Made by a program: the position numbers and the translations under genes
Shown here: piece after piece, positions 14,710 to 25,049 of the stretch
Layout of the letters: each line of letters opens with the position of its first letter
Position numbering within the stretch: the stretch's first letter is position 1
Source of the DNA: an uncultured Algimonas sp.
GTDB taxonomy: Bacteria > Pseudomonadota > Alphaproteobacteria > Caulobacterales > Maricaulaceae
Length of the DNA: 35,693 bases
Assembly: GCF_947498175.1 (NCBI RefSeq)
Contig: NZ_CANMJB010000015.1
Location: forward strand, 1 to 35,693
Direction of reading: 5' to 3'
Notes under the pieces: model-generated
The model's input: only the letters and a program-made list of their open reading frames with translations
What the model was told of the DNA's origin: nothing
The model's database searches: none

Positions 14710-17274
14710 TTACCTCGGCTTTTCCGGTTTTGCGACGGGAGCCGACGCAAATGCCAATCCGACCAGGACCAGGAAGAACAGCAACCCGACCCCCAACGCG
14801 GCTGGCAAGACCTGTACCTGACCCACGCCAGCGGACACGCGTTCCGGTGCCGGGATGTCCAGGCGCCGCCACAAAGCGGTCCGAGCTCGCACGGCCGCAT
14901 CGCCAGCGGTCTGGAAACGGTTTCCTATATACGGACCGGCCCTGCGGATGCGCCTCACGGCCTCGCTGTTCCGGATCCGTCCAGTAATTTCCAGACTGCC
15001 CGAAATGGCTGCTGGAACGGCTTCGGTCTGCAGGGTCGCGCTTCGTTCCTGCACGGATTGCGACACAATTCCCCACACATCGGCGATCCATCGGCGGGCC
15101 GGTTCGAAGTCGGTTCGAGGGGGCTTCATGTCAGGGAGGGAGATGTCCTGAAGAGACAGGCCCAAGGCCGCTACCGGGTCCAGAAGGGACGAAGGCTGGG
15201 CGACATGTTCTTCAACGGGCGCAAGCGCAGGCAAAACCGGCATGGGCCGAACGGCCTGCAACGTGACGATGTCCTGGTCGTCCCATCGCGCGACCGCGCC
15301 GGCCAGATTGTTCCAGTGGCCGTCCTTGACGAGCGGCCGGACCGCATCGGCGAAACGGCTGTGCGGCGTATTGGAGATGATGCCGATCAAGCGCCCATCC
15401 GCATCCGGGTACAGGGCAGCGACTCCTCCCATTGGGGCCTCATCCGGACCGGGCAGGGTCCGGGCCGCTTCCAGCATCGCCTGCTGTCCGTCCAGGCTGG
15501 CAAAGAGGGTGGCGGGCTGCGAAGCGGGTGCGGCGCCATCGTCCAGGACCCGCCATGCGTTCTGCAGGCCTCGCGGTGCCGCGAGACGGACATCGCGTCC
15601 GATGTCGGCGTAAGGGACGATGTTCAGCACATGGCAGTCCGTCACCGGGTCGGTCGGAGCGCGCTCGAACCGGGCATCGACCCAGCCCTTTCCGCTGGCT
15701 CGCGCCAGCTGCGCCACGACAGCGAGCGCCGTCATGAAGTCGAGATCGCGTTCGGGCAGAACGAGCATCGTGTCCGACCCGCCGTCGCGGCCGAACAAGG
15801 TGCCGTCCGCAGCCAAGCGGGACAGGCCGCTGGGTGCGGTCGCCACCTTGGCGGATAGGCGTAACTCGGAGCCTTCGGAAATGGCGATGAAAGGCGGACT
15901 GGCGTCGCATCGGGGCCGCATGTCGGCGTCGTGCGTTTCCAGTTCCAGGCGGTTGCCCGACCCCCTGAGAACACCCGGCCCGATCGGATAGGACACGGTC
16001 ATCCGGCGTCCCTGCAGGCGTGCCTGACCCAGATCGACGCCGTTCAACGTCGCGGACAGGCGTGCGCCCTTGCGGGTTTGGTCGTCGCGGCGCAATCGCA
16101 ACAGCACTTCGCCCTGGCTGGTGGCCGGATCGGCGACGTCGAAATAATAGTCGCGATGCAGCCCGGTCTGGACGGATAGCATGTCCAGCGGGGCCGCACC
16201 CGCGATCAGGCGCCGATCCACGTCCAGCGGGCTTTGCTGAAGAACATCTTCGGCCGAGACGGCGGACCGTGCATCATCCGGAAGGAAGGCCGTGGCAAAG
16301 GCCCGGACCGCCGCCATGACTTCCGCGTCCGTGTCGCCCGTCAGGAACAAGCGGTCCGCTTCGGTCCGCGACAAGGCAATTTGCGATCCTTGCCCGTACA
16401 GAACCGCATCGTCTTGCGTGTAGGTCGCCAACTGATCGCGACGGACCATGACGAGGTCGAAATCGGCATCGCCGGCGCCCAGAACGAAATCCGGTATGTC
16501 ATCCATGCGCAGGCCAACGCCTTGCGCAGCCAAGGCCTGGAGTTTCGTCTGGTCGGCCCCGCCCGAGACCAATCCGACGCGTGCGGGTGCGAAAGCAGGG
16601 TTCGACAGGCGGGCCTCGACCTCGCCCAATGCCCGCGGCCCCGTGCCGGGCAGGGCGCCTATATCGAGACCGGACCTGGACAGATTGACGACATAGCCGC
16701 CCGAGGGGGCGTCACAGCGCGTCGCATAGGACAGTTGCAGCCGGTTGCCGTTCGCGCGGGCGCGGGTGGGATCCAGGACTATGGTCTGATCGAGCGCCAA
16801 CCCCTTCGCATCGATTTCGATGGGAGTCCCGCCATTGAATTGCAGCATCAGCGGATTGGCGGGATCCACGCCGGCTAGAGGATCGGCGGAGAGCGTGACG
16901 GACAGATCGGTGATCTCGTCGGCATTCAATAGATCGAAATGCAGATCCGCGTGCGGCGTGCGCCAGTCCAGCATCCTGGAGGAACGACTCTGCGTCGCAT
17001 CCTGTAGCGACACGGTGTAGCGGCGCGGGGTCGGTGCCGGTGCCTGTGCCGGATCGACCGACAGAATGTCCGCCGCGTCTTCCGGATCGGAAAGGCCGTT
17101 CTCCATCAGCATGCTTTCCGGCATGATGACGGTGTTGTCCTGCTGTGCCAGGCCCGGGCTTTGGGCCAGGCAGGGCCAAGCCGAGAGTGGCAGCCAGGCC
17201 ACGGAACTGATAAGCAGGCTCCGGACGATGATGCGGTTCATGCGGCTGACGGACCCTTTGGACGAAACGGACAT
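14710..17274 (-). CDS. BcsB-like cellulose synthase regulatory subunit family protein
   Basis: This is a large exported protein (854 aa from ATG 17274, or 843 aa from 17241). It has a signal peptide (IIVRSLLISSVAWLPLSAWPCLAQ), a long periplasmic part and one C-terminal membrane helix (QVLPAALGVGLLFFLVLVGL) ending in a short basic tail. The body holds two similar beta-sandwich units (DLHFDLLNADEITDLSVTLSADP... and DYYFDVADPATSQGEVLLRLRRDD...), the arrangement of BcsB, the partner of the cellulose synthase BcsA. No bcsA, bcsC or bcsZ homologue is in the window, so the glucan and the partner synthase are unknown. It converges on the kinase gene with 29 bp between them and is divergent from DUF1491. 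Confidence 0.75.
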   Translation of the reverse strand: MSVSSKGSVSRMNRIIVRSLLISSVAWLPLSAWPCLAQSPGLAQQDNTVIMPESMLMENGLSDPEDAADILSVDPAQAPAPTPRRYTVSLQDATQSRSSRMLDWRTPHADLHFDLLNADEITDLSVTLSADPLAGVDPANPLMLQFNGGTPIEIDAKGLALDQTIVLDPTRARANGNRLQLSYATRCDAPSGGYVVNLSRSGLDIGALPGTGPRALGEVEARLSNPAFAPARVGLVSGGADQTKLQALAAQGVGLRMDDIPDFVLGAGDADFDLVMVRRDQLATYTQDDAVLYGQGSQIALSRTEADRLFLTGDTDAEVMAAVRAFATAFLPDDARSAVSAEDVLQQSPLDVDRRLIAGAAPLDMLSVQTGLHRDYYFDVADPATSQGEVLLRLRRDDQTRKGARLSATLNGVDLGQARLQGRRMTVSYPIGPGVLRGSGNRLELETHDADMRPRCDASPPFIAISEGSELRLSAKVATAPSGLSRLAADGTLFGRDGGSDTMLVLPERDLDFMTALAVVAQLARASGKGWVDARFERAPTDPVTDCHVLNIVPYADIGRDVRLAAPRGLQNAWRVLDDGAAPASQPATLFASLDGQQAMLEAARTLPGPDEAPMGGVAALYPDADGRLIGIISNTPHSRFADAVRPLVKDGHWNNLAGAVARWDDQDIVTLQAVRPMPVLPALAPVEEHVAQPSSLLDPVAALGLSLQDISLPDMKPPRTDFEPARRWIADVWGIVSQSVQERSATLQTEAVPAAISGSLEITGRIRNSEAVRRIRRAGPYIGNRFQTAGDAAVRARTALWRRLDIPAPERVSAGVGQVQVLPAALGVGLLFFLVLVGLAFASAPVAKPEKPR

Positions 17275-17325
17275 TCACGAAGCAAGCGCCGTGCCACGCG
17301 GTGCCGATGCAGGAGAGGCCTCGCC

Positions 17326-17721
17326 ATGAAACCGCCCCCGCAACTCAAGACCGGGATCTGGATCGACGCATTGATCCGCCGCGCCCATGCGGGCGGGGCT
17401 TTCGCCGTATTGTCGCGACGCGGCGACCGGGATGCGGGCAGCGTGCTGGTCGGCGTCCGGTCGGCGGACGGCCTGTCGCTCTATGCCCCGGAAAGGGAAA
17501 TGGACGGTCGGCGGATCTGGCGTGCCCAGCGCACGGATGCGTCCGGTCTGGCGTCGACCATTGCCTCGCGCGCGGACTTCGATCCAGATCTGAACGTGGT
17601 GGAAATCGATGACGCGCAAGGACGTCACTTCATAGAGGAACCGGTTCTGGATTCCGAAGAATGTCGGGAGGACGCGGCGGTTGCCGCAGCCGCAGCCAGA
17701 GCCTTGTTCCGAGACCGATGA
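17326..17721 (+). CDS. DUF1491 family protein
   Basis: This 131-aa cytoplasmic protein begins LKTGIWIDALIRRAHAGGAFAVLSRRGDRDAGSVLVGV, the pattern of DUF1491, a family largely confined to alphaproteobacteria and of unknown function. The start at ATG 17326 has a strong AGGAGAGG site at 17311-17318. The last 92 bp overlap the 3' end of the convergent MATE gene, so its alanine-rich end (AAVAAAAARALFRDR) and the MATE tail are coded by the same DNA on opposite strands. Confidence 0.88.
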   Translation: MKPPPQLKTGIWIDALIRRAHAGGAFAVLSRRGDRDAGSVLVGVRSADGLSLYAPEREMDGRRIWRAQRTDASGLASTIASRADFDPDLNVVEIDDAQGRHFIEEPVLDSEECREDAAVAAAAARALFRDR

Positions 17722-19069
17722 AGGCGGCCGTCAGTCCGAGCATCAGCCCGTACCAGACCCCCTTCGCACCGAAAGACGTATGGAAGGCCAGCCCATAGCA
17801 GGTCGGAAAGCCGATCAGCCAGAAGCTCACGCCCGTGATGATCATCGGGGCGGTCACGTCTTTCAGTCCCCGCAACAGCTGGTTGGCGGCGATCTGCACC
17901 GCATCGAACACCATGAAGGCCGCGGCGATCGGCAGGAAGCCGAGGATCAGCGCGATCGTTGCGACATTGTCCGCCGTGTCGGGCCGCATATAGGCGTGGG
18001 CGATGGCTTTCGGGAACGTCGCGACGATAAGGGCGATGACAGCCATGCCGCCGACCGCGACGATCATCGTCGCCTGCGCCGCACGGCGCCGGGCGCCCGC
18101 ATCGCCCGCACCTTCGGCCAGGCCGATCCGCGTCGCGCCCGCCATGGCGAACCCGAAGGGCAGCATGAACGCCATCGACGCCACGTTCAGCGCCACCTGG
18201 TAGGCGGCCAGCTCCCGCACGCCGATCGCGCCCATGACCAGAGCGGCGGCGTTGAACAACATGCCCTCGAACAGCGTCGTGATACTGATCGGCCAGCTCA
18301 ACCGGACGATGTCGCCGAAGCGTTCGCGATCGAATTCGAACAGATTGCGGAAGATGTCGAATGGGCCGGCCACCCGGTCCGTCGAGACATAGACCGCCAT
18401 GATGAAGAAGCAGAGCGTGTAGGAAAGCGAACTGGCGATGCCCGCGCCGATCAACCCCATTGCCGGAAATCCCAGCAGCCCGAAGATCAGCACGGCGTTG
18501 AGCGCGGCGTTTATGCCGACGGTCAGGGTCACGATCAACAACGGGGCCAGCGTCTTGTTCAGCGCGGCCAGGAAATTGCGCAGCACCATCACGCCGAGCG
18601 CAAACGGCAAGCCGGGCGCCAGCGCGATGACGTAGGACTGGGCCATGCGCGAAATGTCCGGATCCTGCCCGAAGAAGACCAGAATCTGCGCGGTGAAGAC
18701 CAAGGCGCCGAACATCGGCAAGGTCAGGAGCGCGACGAGCCAGAGGGCCATTCGCACGCTTCGCCGCGCATCGCGCCGCGCGCTGGCGCCGGCATCGTCC
18801 AATGTCGTTCCGATCGCTTGGCTGACCATGGGAGTGACGGCGCTGAACGGACCCGCGCCGATCATCCAGAGCAGGAAATAGATCACCGTTCCGACGGCCG
18901 CCGCCGCCAGGGCCTGGGTGCCGACCCGCCCGATCATGATCGTGTCGACCGTGTAGATCGAAAACTGCACGACCTGGGTGAGCGCCATCGGCCCGCCCAG
19001 CGCGAGCAACGCAGCAGTCTCCCCGCGCAAGGTGCGCGGCAGCGAGCGTATGGGCGCGTTCACGGTCAT
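17630..19069 (-). CDS. MATE family multidrug/metabolite exporter
   Basis: This 479-aa transporter has about twelve membrane helices in two similar halves, as in NorM-type MATE proteins, which export cationic compounds in exchange for Na+ or H+. Typical early motifs are LALGGPMALTQVVQFSIYTVDTIMIGRVG in helix 1 and the second-half repeat around LSWPISITTLFEGMLFNAAALVMG. ATG 19069 (MTVNAPIRSLPRTLRGE) is preferred; the frame runs open to 19363 but that stretch is not membrane-like and would collide with pstS. It is divergent from pstS with a 118-bp gap. The substrate cannot be inferred. Confidence 0.93.
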   Translation of the reverse strand: MTVNAPIRSLPRTLRGETAALLALGGPMALTQVVQFSIYTVDTIMIGRVGTQALAAAAVGTVIYFLLWMIGAGPFSAVTPMVSQAIGTTLDDAGASARRDARRSVRMALWLVALLTLPMFGALVFTAQILVFFGQDPDISRMAQSYVIALAPGLPFALGVMVLRNFLAALNKTLAPLLIVTLTVGINAALNAVLIFGLLGFPAMGLIGAGIASSLSYTLCFFIMAVYVSTDRVAGPFDIFRNLFEFDRERFGDIVRLSWPISITTLFEGMLFNAAALVMGAIGVRELAAYQVALNVASMAFMLPFGFAMAGATRIGLAEGAGDAGARRRAAQATMIVAVGGMAVIALIVATFPKAIAHAYMRPDTADNVATIALILGFLPIAAAFMVFDAVQIAANQLLRGLKDVTAPMIITGVSFWLIGFPTCYGLAFHTSFGAKGVWYGLMLGLTAAFIGLGTRLWLRLRQPPRPPDILRNPEPVPL

Positions 19070-19187
19070 GAGGCGCGCCCCCTGCGCCCAATCGGCGCTA
19101 CTGTAAACCGTCAGAGGCGAAGGCCGTGGTTGCATTCGTGACGGATAGCCGACAGTGACGCGTTGATCGTGCGCGAGGCAGGGGACC

Positions 19188-20281
19188 ATGTGCAAAGCAG
19201 AGGATCGGAGGCCCGGTTTGGGGTTCAGGCGTCTGACAGAAATACTGGCAGAAAGGCTGGTGATCGCCGCCGTTCTCGCGACCGGTCTGTGGGCCTGCGC
19301 GCCCCGCGACCGGCCGCCCGTCCGGATCGTCGGATCCTCGACCATTTTCCCGTTCGCGGCCAAGGTTGCGGAGACCTATACGCGCAGGACTTCGGTGCCC
19401 ATCGTCGTGGAACAGACGGGCAGTGGCGGCGGGCACAAGCTGTTCTGTTCCGGCGATGCGTCCATCGACGCCACGACCTCGTCCAGACCGCAGAAACCTG
19501 CCGAATCCGCTATCTGCGCGGCGAACGGCGTCGCGCCCGTGATCGAACTTCCGCTCGGCTTCGACGGGATCGTGCTGGCGCGGTCGGTCGATGCTGTGCC
19601 GATCCGACTTGACACGGTCACGCTCTATCATGCCTTGGCGCGTAAATTGCCGACATCCGCCACGGATTGCACGCCCGTTCCCAACCCCTATTCTCGGTGG
19701 TCGCAAATCGATCCCGGTCTGCCGGACGAACCCATCGAAATCTTCGGGCCGCCGCCGACATCCGGAACACGCGACGCCTTCGTCGAAACGGCCATGGAGA
19801 CGGGGGCGCGGCGGTTTCCCTGCCTGGCTGCGATGGAACGCGATACACCCAGCCTGTTCCGCGCGCGCGTCCACGACCTTCGTGAAGACGGTGCCTGGAT
19901 CAATTCAGGCGAGAACGACAATGCGATGGTGCGCACGCTCGTCGACTCTCCTGCAGCGATCGGCGTGTTGGGCTTTTCCTTTCTGAACCAGAACACCGAC
20001 AAGGTGGGCGGGATCGCGATTGGCGGGGTGGTCCCGACATCCGCCACGATCCGCAGTGGCACCTATCCGGTCGTGCGAACGCTCTATCTCTACATGAAAG
20101 ATGGTTCCGCTGCGGACGTGCGGGGCTACGGAATGGAATTCCTGTCCGACGAAGCATCCGGACCCGGCGGCTATCTGGAAGAAATCGGGCTGATCCCGCT
20201 GCCGGACGCACTGAGGACCGCAACCCGCCAGCGCCTGTCCGACGCCGACAAGGCCGAGAGCAGGATCGAGGGATCCGAGCC

Positions 20282-20285
<4 letters not shown>
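19188..20285 (+). CDS. pstS: Phosphate ABC transporter substrate-binding protein
   Basis: This 365-aa periplasmic phosphate receptor feeds PstCA. The N-terminal hydrophobic stretch ends in a lipobox-like GLWAC, so it may be a lipoprotein. The body has the PstS motifs VRIVGSSTIFPF, EQTGSGGGHKLFCSG (phosphate-binding loop) and PPTSGTRDAF, with IGVLGFSFL near the end. ATG 19188 is the first reasonable start. It overlaps pstC by 4 bp (GTGA). The order pstS-C-A-B is standard for a Pho-regulated operon, but I could not identify a convincing Pho box in the upstream 118 bp. Confidence 0.92.
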
Positions 20286-21516
<1,231 letters not shown>

Positions 21517-21520
<4 letters not shown>

Positions 21521-22791
21521 CGGACGCCCCGCACGAGAAGGCCTCGATTGCATCCCTTGCCATGACCCGGCGCATGCACCGCCGCCGCGCGGCGGAGACG
21601 CGGTTCCGCCTCTATGGTCGCGCCAGCGTCATTTTCTCGATGGCGGCTTTGGGCTGGCTGCTCCTGTCCATTGCCGCGACCGGATTGTCCGCCTTCACCC
21701 AGCACTGGGTCGATCTCGATCTGGATGTGCGGGCGGAAAGCGCGACGGATAACGATCGGCGCAGACTGGCCGACGCTCTGGCCGGCGGTTTCGGCGTGCA
21801 GGCGGACGATGCGGTCCGGCAGGAATTGCTCGCTCTCGTGTCGGCCAGCGCGGCGACGGACGCGCTGGCCCGGAATGCCGAACGCTCGGGCGCGACGCTC
21901 CGGTTGACCGTGCCGGTCTCCGACCAGGCGGACCAGTATTACAAAGGCCGCGTCGATGCGAGCCGTCCCGCCGCGCAGCGTCGCCTTACCGACCGGCAGA
22001 TCGCCTGGCTCGACCGATGGGCCGATGAGGAGCAGGTCGAACGGCGCTTCAATCGCGGCCTGTTCGTCAATCCGGATTCGCGCGATCCGGAACGGGCCGG
22101 GCTCGCCTCGGCGATATTGGGCTCGGTCATGATCGTGCTGATCGCCGGGGCGCTGGCCTTGCCGGTCGGCATCGGCGCGGCGATCTATCTGGATGGGTTC
22201 GCGCCGCAGACCGGCTGGGGCGGGCGGCTGACACGCGCGCTGGAAGTCAACATCAACAATCTCGCCGCCGTCCCGGCGATCGTGTTCGGCCTGCTCGGCC
22301 TGGCCGTGTTCATCAACGTCTTCGGCCTGGCGCGGTCGATCCCGCTGGTCGGCGGACTGGTGCTGGCCTTGCGCATGTTCCCGACCATCGTCATCGCCTC
22401 ACGCGCCGCCTTGCGCGCCGTGCCGGACTCGCTGACGGACAGCGCGCTCAGCCTCGGCGCCTCGCGCATGCAGGCCGTTTTCAACCACAAGGTTCCGATC
22501 GCCGCGCCCGCCATGCTGACTGGCTCGATCATTGGCATGGCGCAGGCGCTCGGAGAGACTGCGCCGCTCTTGATGATCGGCATGGTGGCTTTCGTGACGG
22601 CCGTGCCGGAATCGCCTCTGGATCCGGCCACGGCGTTGCCGGTTCAGATCTTTCTCTGGTCCGGATCGGCCGAAGCGGCCTGGGCGGAACGGGCCTCGGC
22701 CGCCATCATCGTGCTGCTGGCGGTCCTGATGGTCATCAACGGCGTGGCGATCGTGCTGCGTGAGCGTCTGCAGAGACGGCGGAGTCTGTGA
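21517..22791 (+). CDS. pstA: Phosphate ABC transporter permease PstA
   Basis: This 424-aa second permease has a long N-terminal part between the first helix (about 35-60) and the permease core (from about 190). The intervening periplasmic segment is the DUF3333 domain seen in many proteobacterial PstA proteins. The core contains [21 protein letters not shown] and the coupling loop [21 protein letters not shown], then [19 protein letters not shown] 21517 overlaps the pstC stop (ATGA). The pstB ATG overlaps its TGA by one base. Confidence 0.95.
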
Positions 22792-23561
22792 TGGTGGAAG
22801 ACAAGCCGATCAAGTTCTCGGGGCGCTGCGTCAGCGTGCATTACGGCGCGTCCCGCGCCCTGCACAATGTCGACATCGACATTCCCGATCGCAACGTCAC
22901 CGCCCTGATCGGGCCGTCGGGCTGCGGCAAGTCCAGCCTGCTGCGGGTTTTCAACCGCATGAACGACGTGATCTCCAATGCCCGCGTGACCGGCGAAGTG
23001 CGCATGGACGGGATCGACATCTACGCGCCGGACGTCGATCCGGTCCTGTTGCGCGCCCGTGTCGGCATGGTGTTCCAGAAACCGGCGCCGTTCCCGCGTT
23101 CCGTCTATGAAAATGTCGCCTACGGGCCGCGGCTGCACGGTCTTGCCCGGACGAAAGCGCGGCTGGACATGCTGGTCGAACGCAGCCTGCGCCGCGCGGG
23201 TCTGTGGGACGAGGTCAAGGACCGCCTGTCCATGCCCGCGCCGGGACTGTCGGTCGGGCAGCAGCAACGCCTCGTCCTGGCGCGCTCGCTCGCCATCGAT
23301 CCGGACGTGATCCTGATGGACGAACCGGCCAGTTCGCTCGATCCCATCGCCACGGCCCGGCTGGAGGCGCTGATCGAGGAACTCAAGACCCGCTACTGCA
23401 TCATCATCGTCACCCACAGCATGGCTCAGGCCGCGCGCATTTCCGACCACACGGCCTTCTTGCACAAGGGCGAGCTGATCGAATTCGACCAGACCGAACG
23501 CCTCTTCACCAACCCGGCCGACATCCGCACGCAGGATTATATTACGGGCCGGTTCGGCTGA
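22791..23561 (+). CDS. pstB: Phosphate ABC transporter ATP-binding protein
   Basis: PstB energises phosphate import. From ATG 22791 it is 256 aa; GTG 22788 is an alternative. Walker A is GPSGCGKSS (from residue 41), the Q-loop is VFQKPAPFP and Walker B is VILMDEP, followed by SSLDP and the switch histidine in VTHSMAQA. The ABC signature reads LSVGQQQR (about 154-161) and not the usual LSGGQQQR, a change at the third position. No phoU follows; tRNA-Pro lies 57 bp downstream. It is the last gene of a tightly overlapping pst operon. Confidence 0.95.
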   Translation: MVEDKPIKFSGRCVSVHYGASRALHNVDIDIPDRNVTALIGPSGCGKSSLLRVFNRMNDVISNARVTGEVRMDGIDIYAPDVDPVLLRARVGMVFQKPAPFPRSVYENVAYGPRLHGLARTKARLDMLVERSLRRAGLWDEVKDRLSMPAPGLSVGQQQRLVLARSLAIDPDVILMDEPASSLDPIATARLEALIEELKTRYCIIIVTHSMAQAARISDHTAFLHKGELIEFDQTERLFTNPADIRTQDYITGRFG

Positions 23562-23617
23562 CGCATGGGCTTGCGGCGGCAAAGGGAATGGCTTATCGGC
23601 GCGGCCTCGCTGGTTGG

Positions 23618-23694
23618 CGGAGTGTAGCTCAGCCTGGTAGAGCACTGTCTTCGGGAGGCAGGGGCCGGAGGTTCAAATCCTCTCACTCCGACCA
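23618..23694 (+). tRNA. tRNA-Pro (anticodon CGG)
   Basis: A complete 77-nt cloverleaf is present: acceptor CGGAGTG/CACTCCG, D-arm GCTC/GAGC, anticodon stem CTGTC/GGCAG with loop TTCGGGA, T-arm GGAGG TTCAAAT CCTCT, discriminator A and encoded CCA. Positions 34-36 are CGG, reading CCG codons. Its 3' end is followed by loosely repeated pieces resembling its own terminal CCA region. Confidence 0.97.
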
Positions 23695-24026
23695 GTAGCT
23701 GCCTGACCAGAGCTGCCCGGCCAGTAACCGAATGACATCGACATGGGTGAACGACGCCTCCAGCGGAAATATCCGCTTGGCACCAAGCGTTGCCGTTTGT
23801 TTGCAGCCGGAACAAAGACACGACCGCTTTACGGCAGGCATCGTATCAGTGTTCCCTTTCGTCTCACTTCATTCGGCACCCTCCCCGAAAGAGGCAAGGG
23901 ACCACGCCGTAGGCGTGGTAGAGGACGGGGAGAGGCGATGGACCATCCCTTCCTTCAAGCTTTCTATTGCGTCATTTTCTTAAACAAGGTGGAGCACTCC
24001 GGGAAGTGCGGGTCGATCCTCCGCCG
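23695..24026. other. 332-bp region without a gene
   Basis: No credible reading frame is present; the short frames here cross the tRNA or the palindrome and have no family-like composition. It holds imperfect copies of CCAGTAGCTGCC just after the tRNA (23691-23727) and a compact palindromic element at 23879-23935. The rest (23728-23878 and 23936-24026) has no structure I can recognise. Confidence 0.75.
23879..23935. repeat. Palindromic intergenic element (REP-like hairpin)
   Basis: ACCACGCC (23901-23908) pairs perfectly with GGCGTGGT (23912-23919) around a 3-nt GTA loop. An outer helix is formed by CCCTCCCCG (23879-23887) with CGGGGAGAGG (23926-23935), with a 2-nt bulge. GC-rich nested hairpins of this form are typical of extragenic palindromic repeats; copies elsewhere in the genome would be expected but cannot be seen here. 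Confidence 0.65.
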
Positions 24027-24998
24027 TCATCCCGACCCGTAAGTCAGTTGCAGGAACACATCTTCCAGATCCGGCTGGTCCGTGCGCAGATCGTCGATCG
24101 ACAGCCCGACATCCTTCACCCGGTTCATGAGCGCGGTCACGGAATCCGTGCCTTTCTGATAGGTGATGACCAGATTGCCGTCCTCGATCTGCGCGTCCAG
24201 ATCCGACAGGCTCTCCGGCACGGTCGCCAGTTCGTCTACCGGAGTGATGACCAGCATCCGCTTGTCCATGCGCGACAACAGAGAATCCTTGCTCTCATTG
24301 GCCACGATCCGCCCTTCGTGGATGATGGCAATCCGGTCGCACAGGGCTTCGGCCTCTTCCAGATAATGGGTCGTCAGGATCACCGTCGTGCCGCGCGCGT
24401 GCAGCTCGCGCACATAGGCCCAGAGCTGGCGGCGCAGCTCGATATCGACGCCCGCCGTGGGTTCGTCGAGGATCAGCACGGGCGGATTGTGGACCAGCGC
24501 CTTGGCGATCAGCAGGCGGCGCTTCATTCCGCCGGACAGCTGGCGCACATAGGCGTCGCGTTTGTCCGACAAGCCCAGCGCGGCCAGGATCTCCTCGCTG
24601 CGGCGCTCCGATTTGGGGACACCGTAATAGCCGGCTTGCAGCTCCAACGCCTGGAACGGCGTGAAGAACACATCCATGGCGATTTCCTGCGGCACGATTC
24701 CGATGGAAGCGCGCGCCGCCCGCGTCTGTGTCTCGATGTCGTAGCCCATGATCCGCGCCGTCCCGGACGTCTTGTTGACCAGCCCGGCCAGGATATTGAT
24801 GGCCGTGGACTTGCCTGCTCCGTTCGGGCCCAGCAGACCGAAGATGGACCCGCGCGGGACGACCAGGTCGATCCCGTGCAGGGCCGTCTTGGCCGGAGCC
24901 TTCTTCGAGGCGGCATAGGTCTTCGACAGGCCGATCAGTTCCACGGCCGGGTCGGCATCGGATCGGGCGGCGGGCGCTATTGTCGGCTTGTCTTGCAT
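24027..24998 (-). CDS. ABC-2 type transporter ATP-binding protein without adjacent permease
   Basis: This 323-aa nucleotide-binding protein belongs to the drug/polysaccharide/NodI-like ABC-2 class. Walker A is LLGPNGAGKST, the signature is QLSGGMKRR, Walker B is VLILDEPTAGVD, and the switch region is LTTHYLEEAEALCDRIAIIHEGRI. The C-terminal extension (about 240-323) ends in DLEDVFLQLTYGSG, typical of this class. ATG 24998 is chosen. No permease is adjacent on either side; the downstream gap is non-coding and the upstream neighbour is the divergent zinc-finger gene. The partner must be encoded elsewhere. Confidence 0.92.
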   Translation of the reverse strand: MQDKPTIAPAARSDADPAVELIGLSKTYAASKKAPAKTALHGIDLVVPRGSIFGLLGPNGAGKSTAINILAGLVNKTSGTARIMGYDIETQTRAARASIGIVPQEIAMDVFFTPFQALELQAGYYGVPKSERRSEEILAALGLSDKRDAYVRQLSGGMKRRLLIAKALVHNPPVLILDEPTAGVDIELRRQLWAYVRELHARGTTVILTTHYLEEAEALCDRIAIIHEGRIVANESKDSLLSRMDKRMLVITPVDELATVPESLSDLDAQIEDGNLVITYQKGTDSVTALMNRVKDVGLSIDDLRTDQPDLEDVFLQLTYGSG

Positions 24999-25049
24999 GG
25001 GACGGGGCCTTAGACGCGGGACCGCACAACGACAAGGAACAGGCCCGCC

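Noticed and set aside
17681-19141. 486-aa frame on the plus strand
   Set aside because: It is antisense to the MATE gene and is made mostly of H, R, Q and E, typical of the reverse strand of membrane protein genes.
19070-19187. Pho box before pstS
   Set aside because: CTGTAAACCGTCAG and GACAGTGACG resemble pieces of the consensus, but no pair of 7-bp repeats at 11-bp spacing could be found.
23537-23821. 94-aa frame on the minus strand
   Set aside because: It reads antisense through tRNA-Pro (the peptide RGFEPPAPASRRQCSTRLSY is the typical translation of an antisense tRNA), so it is a false gene.
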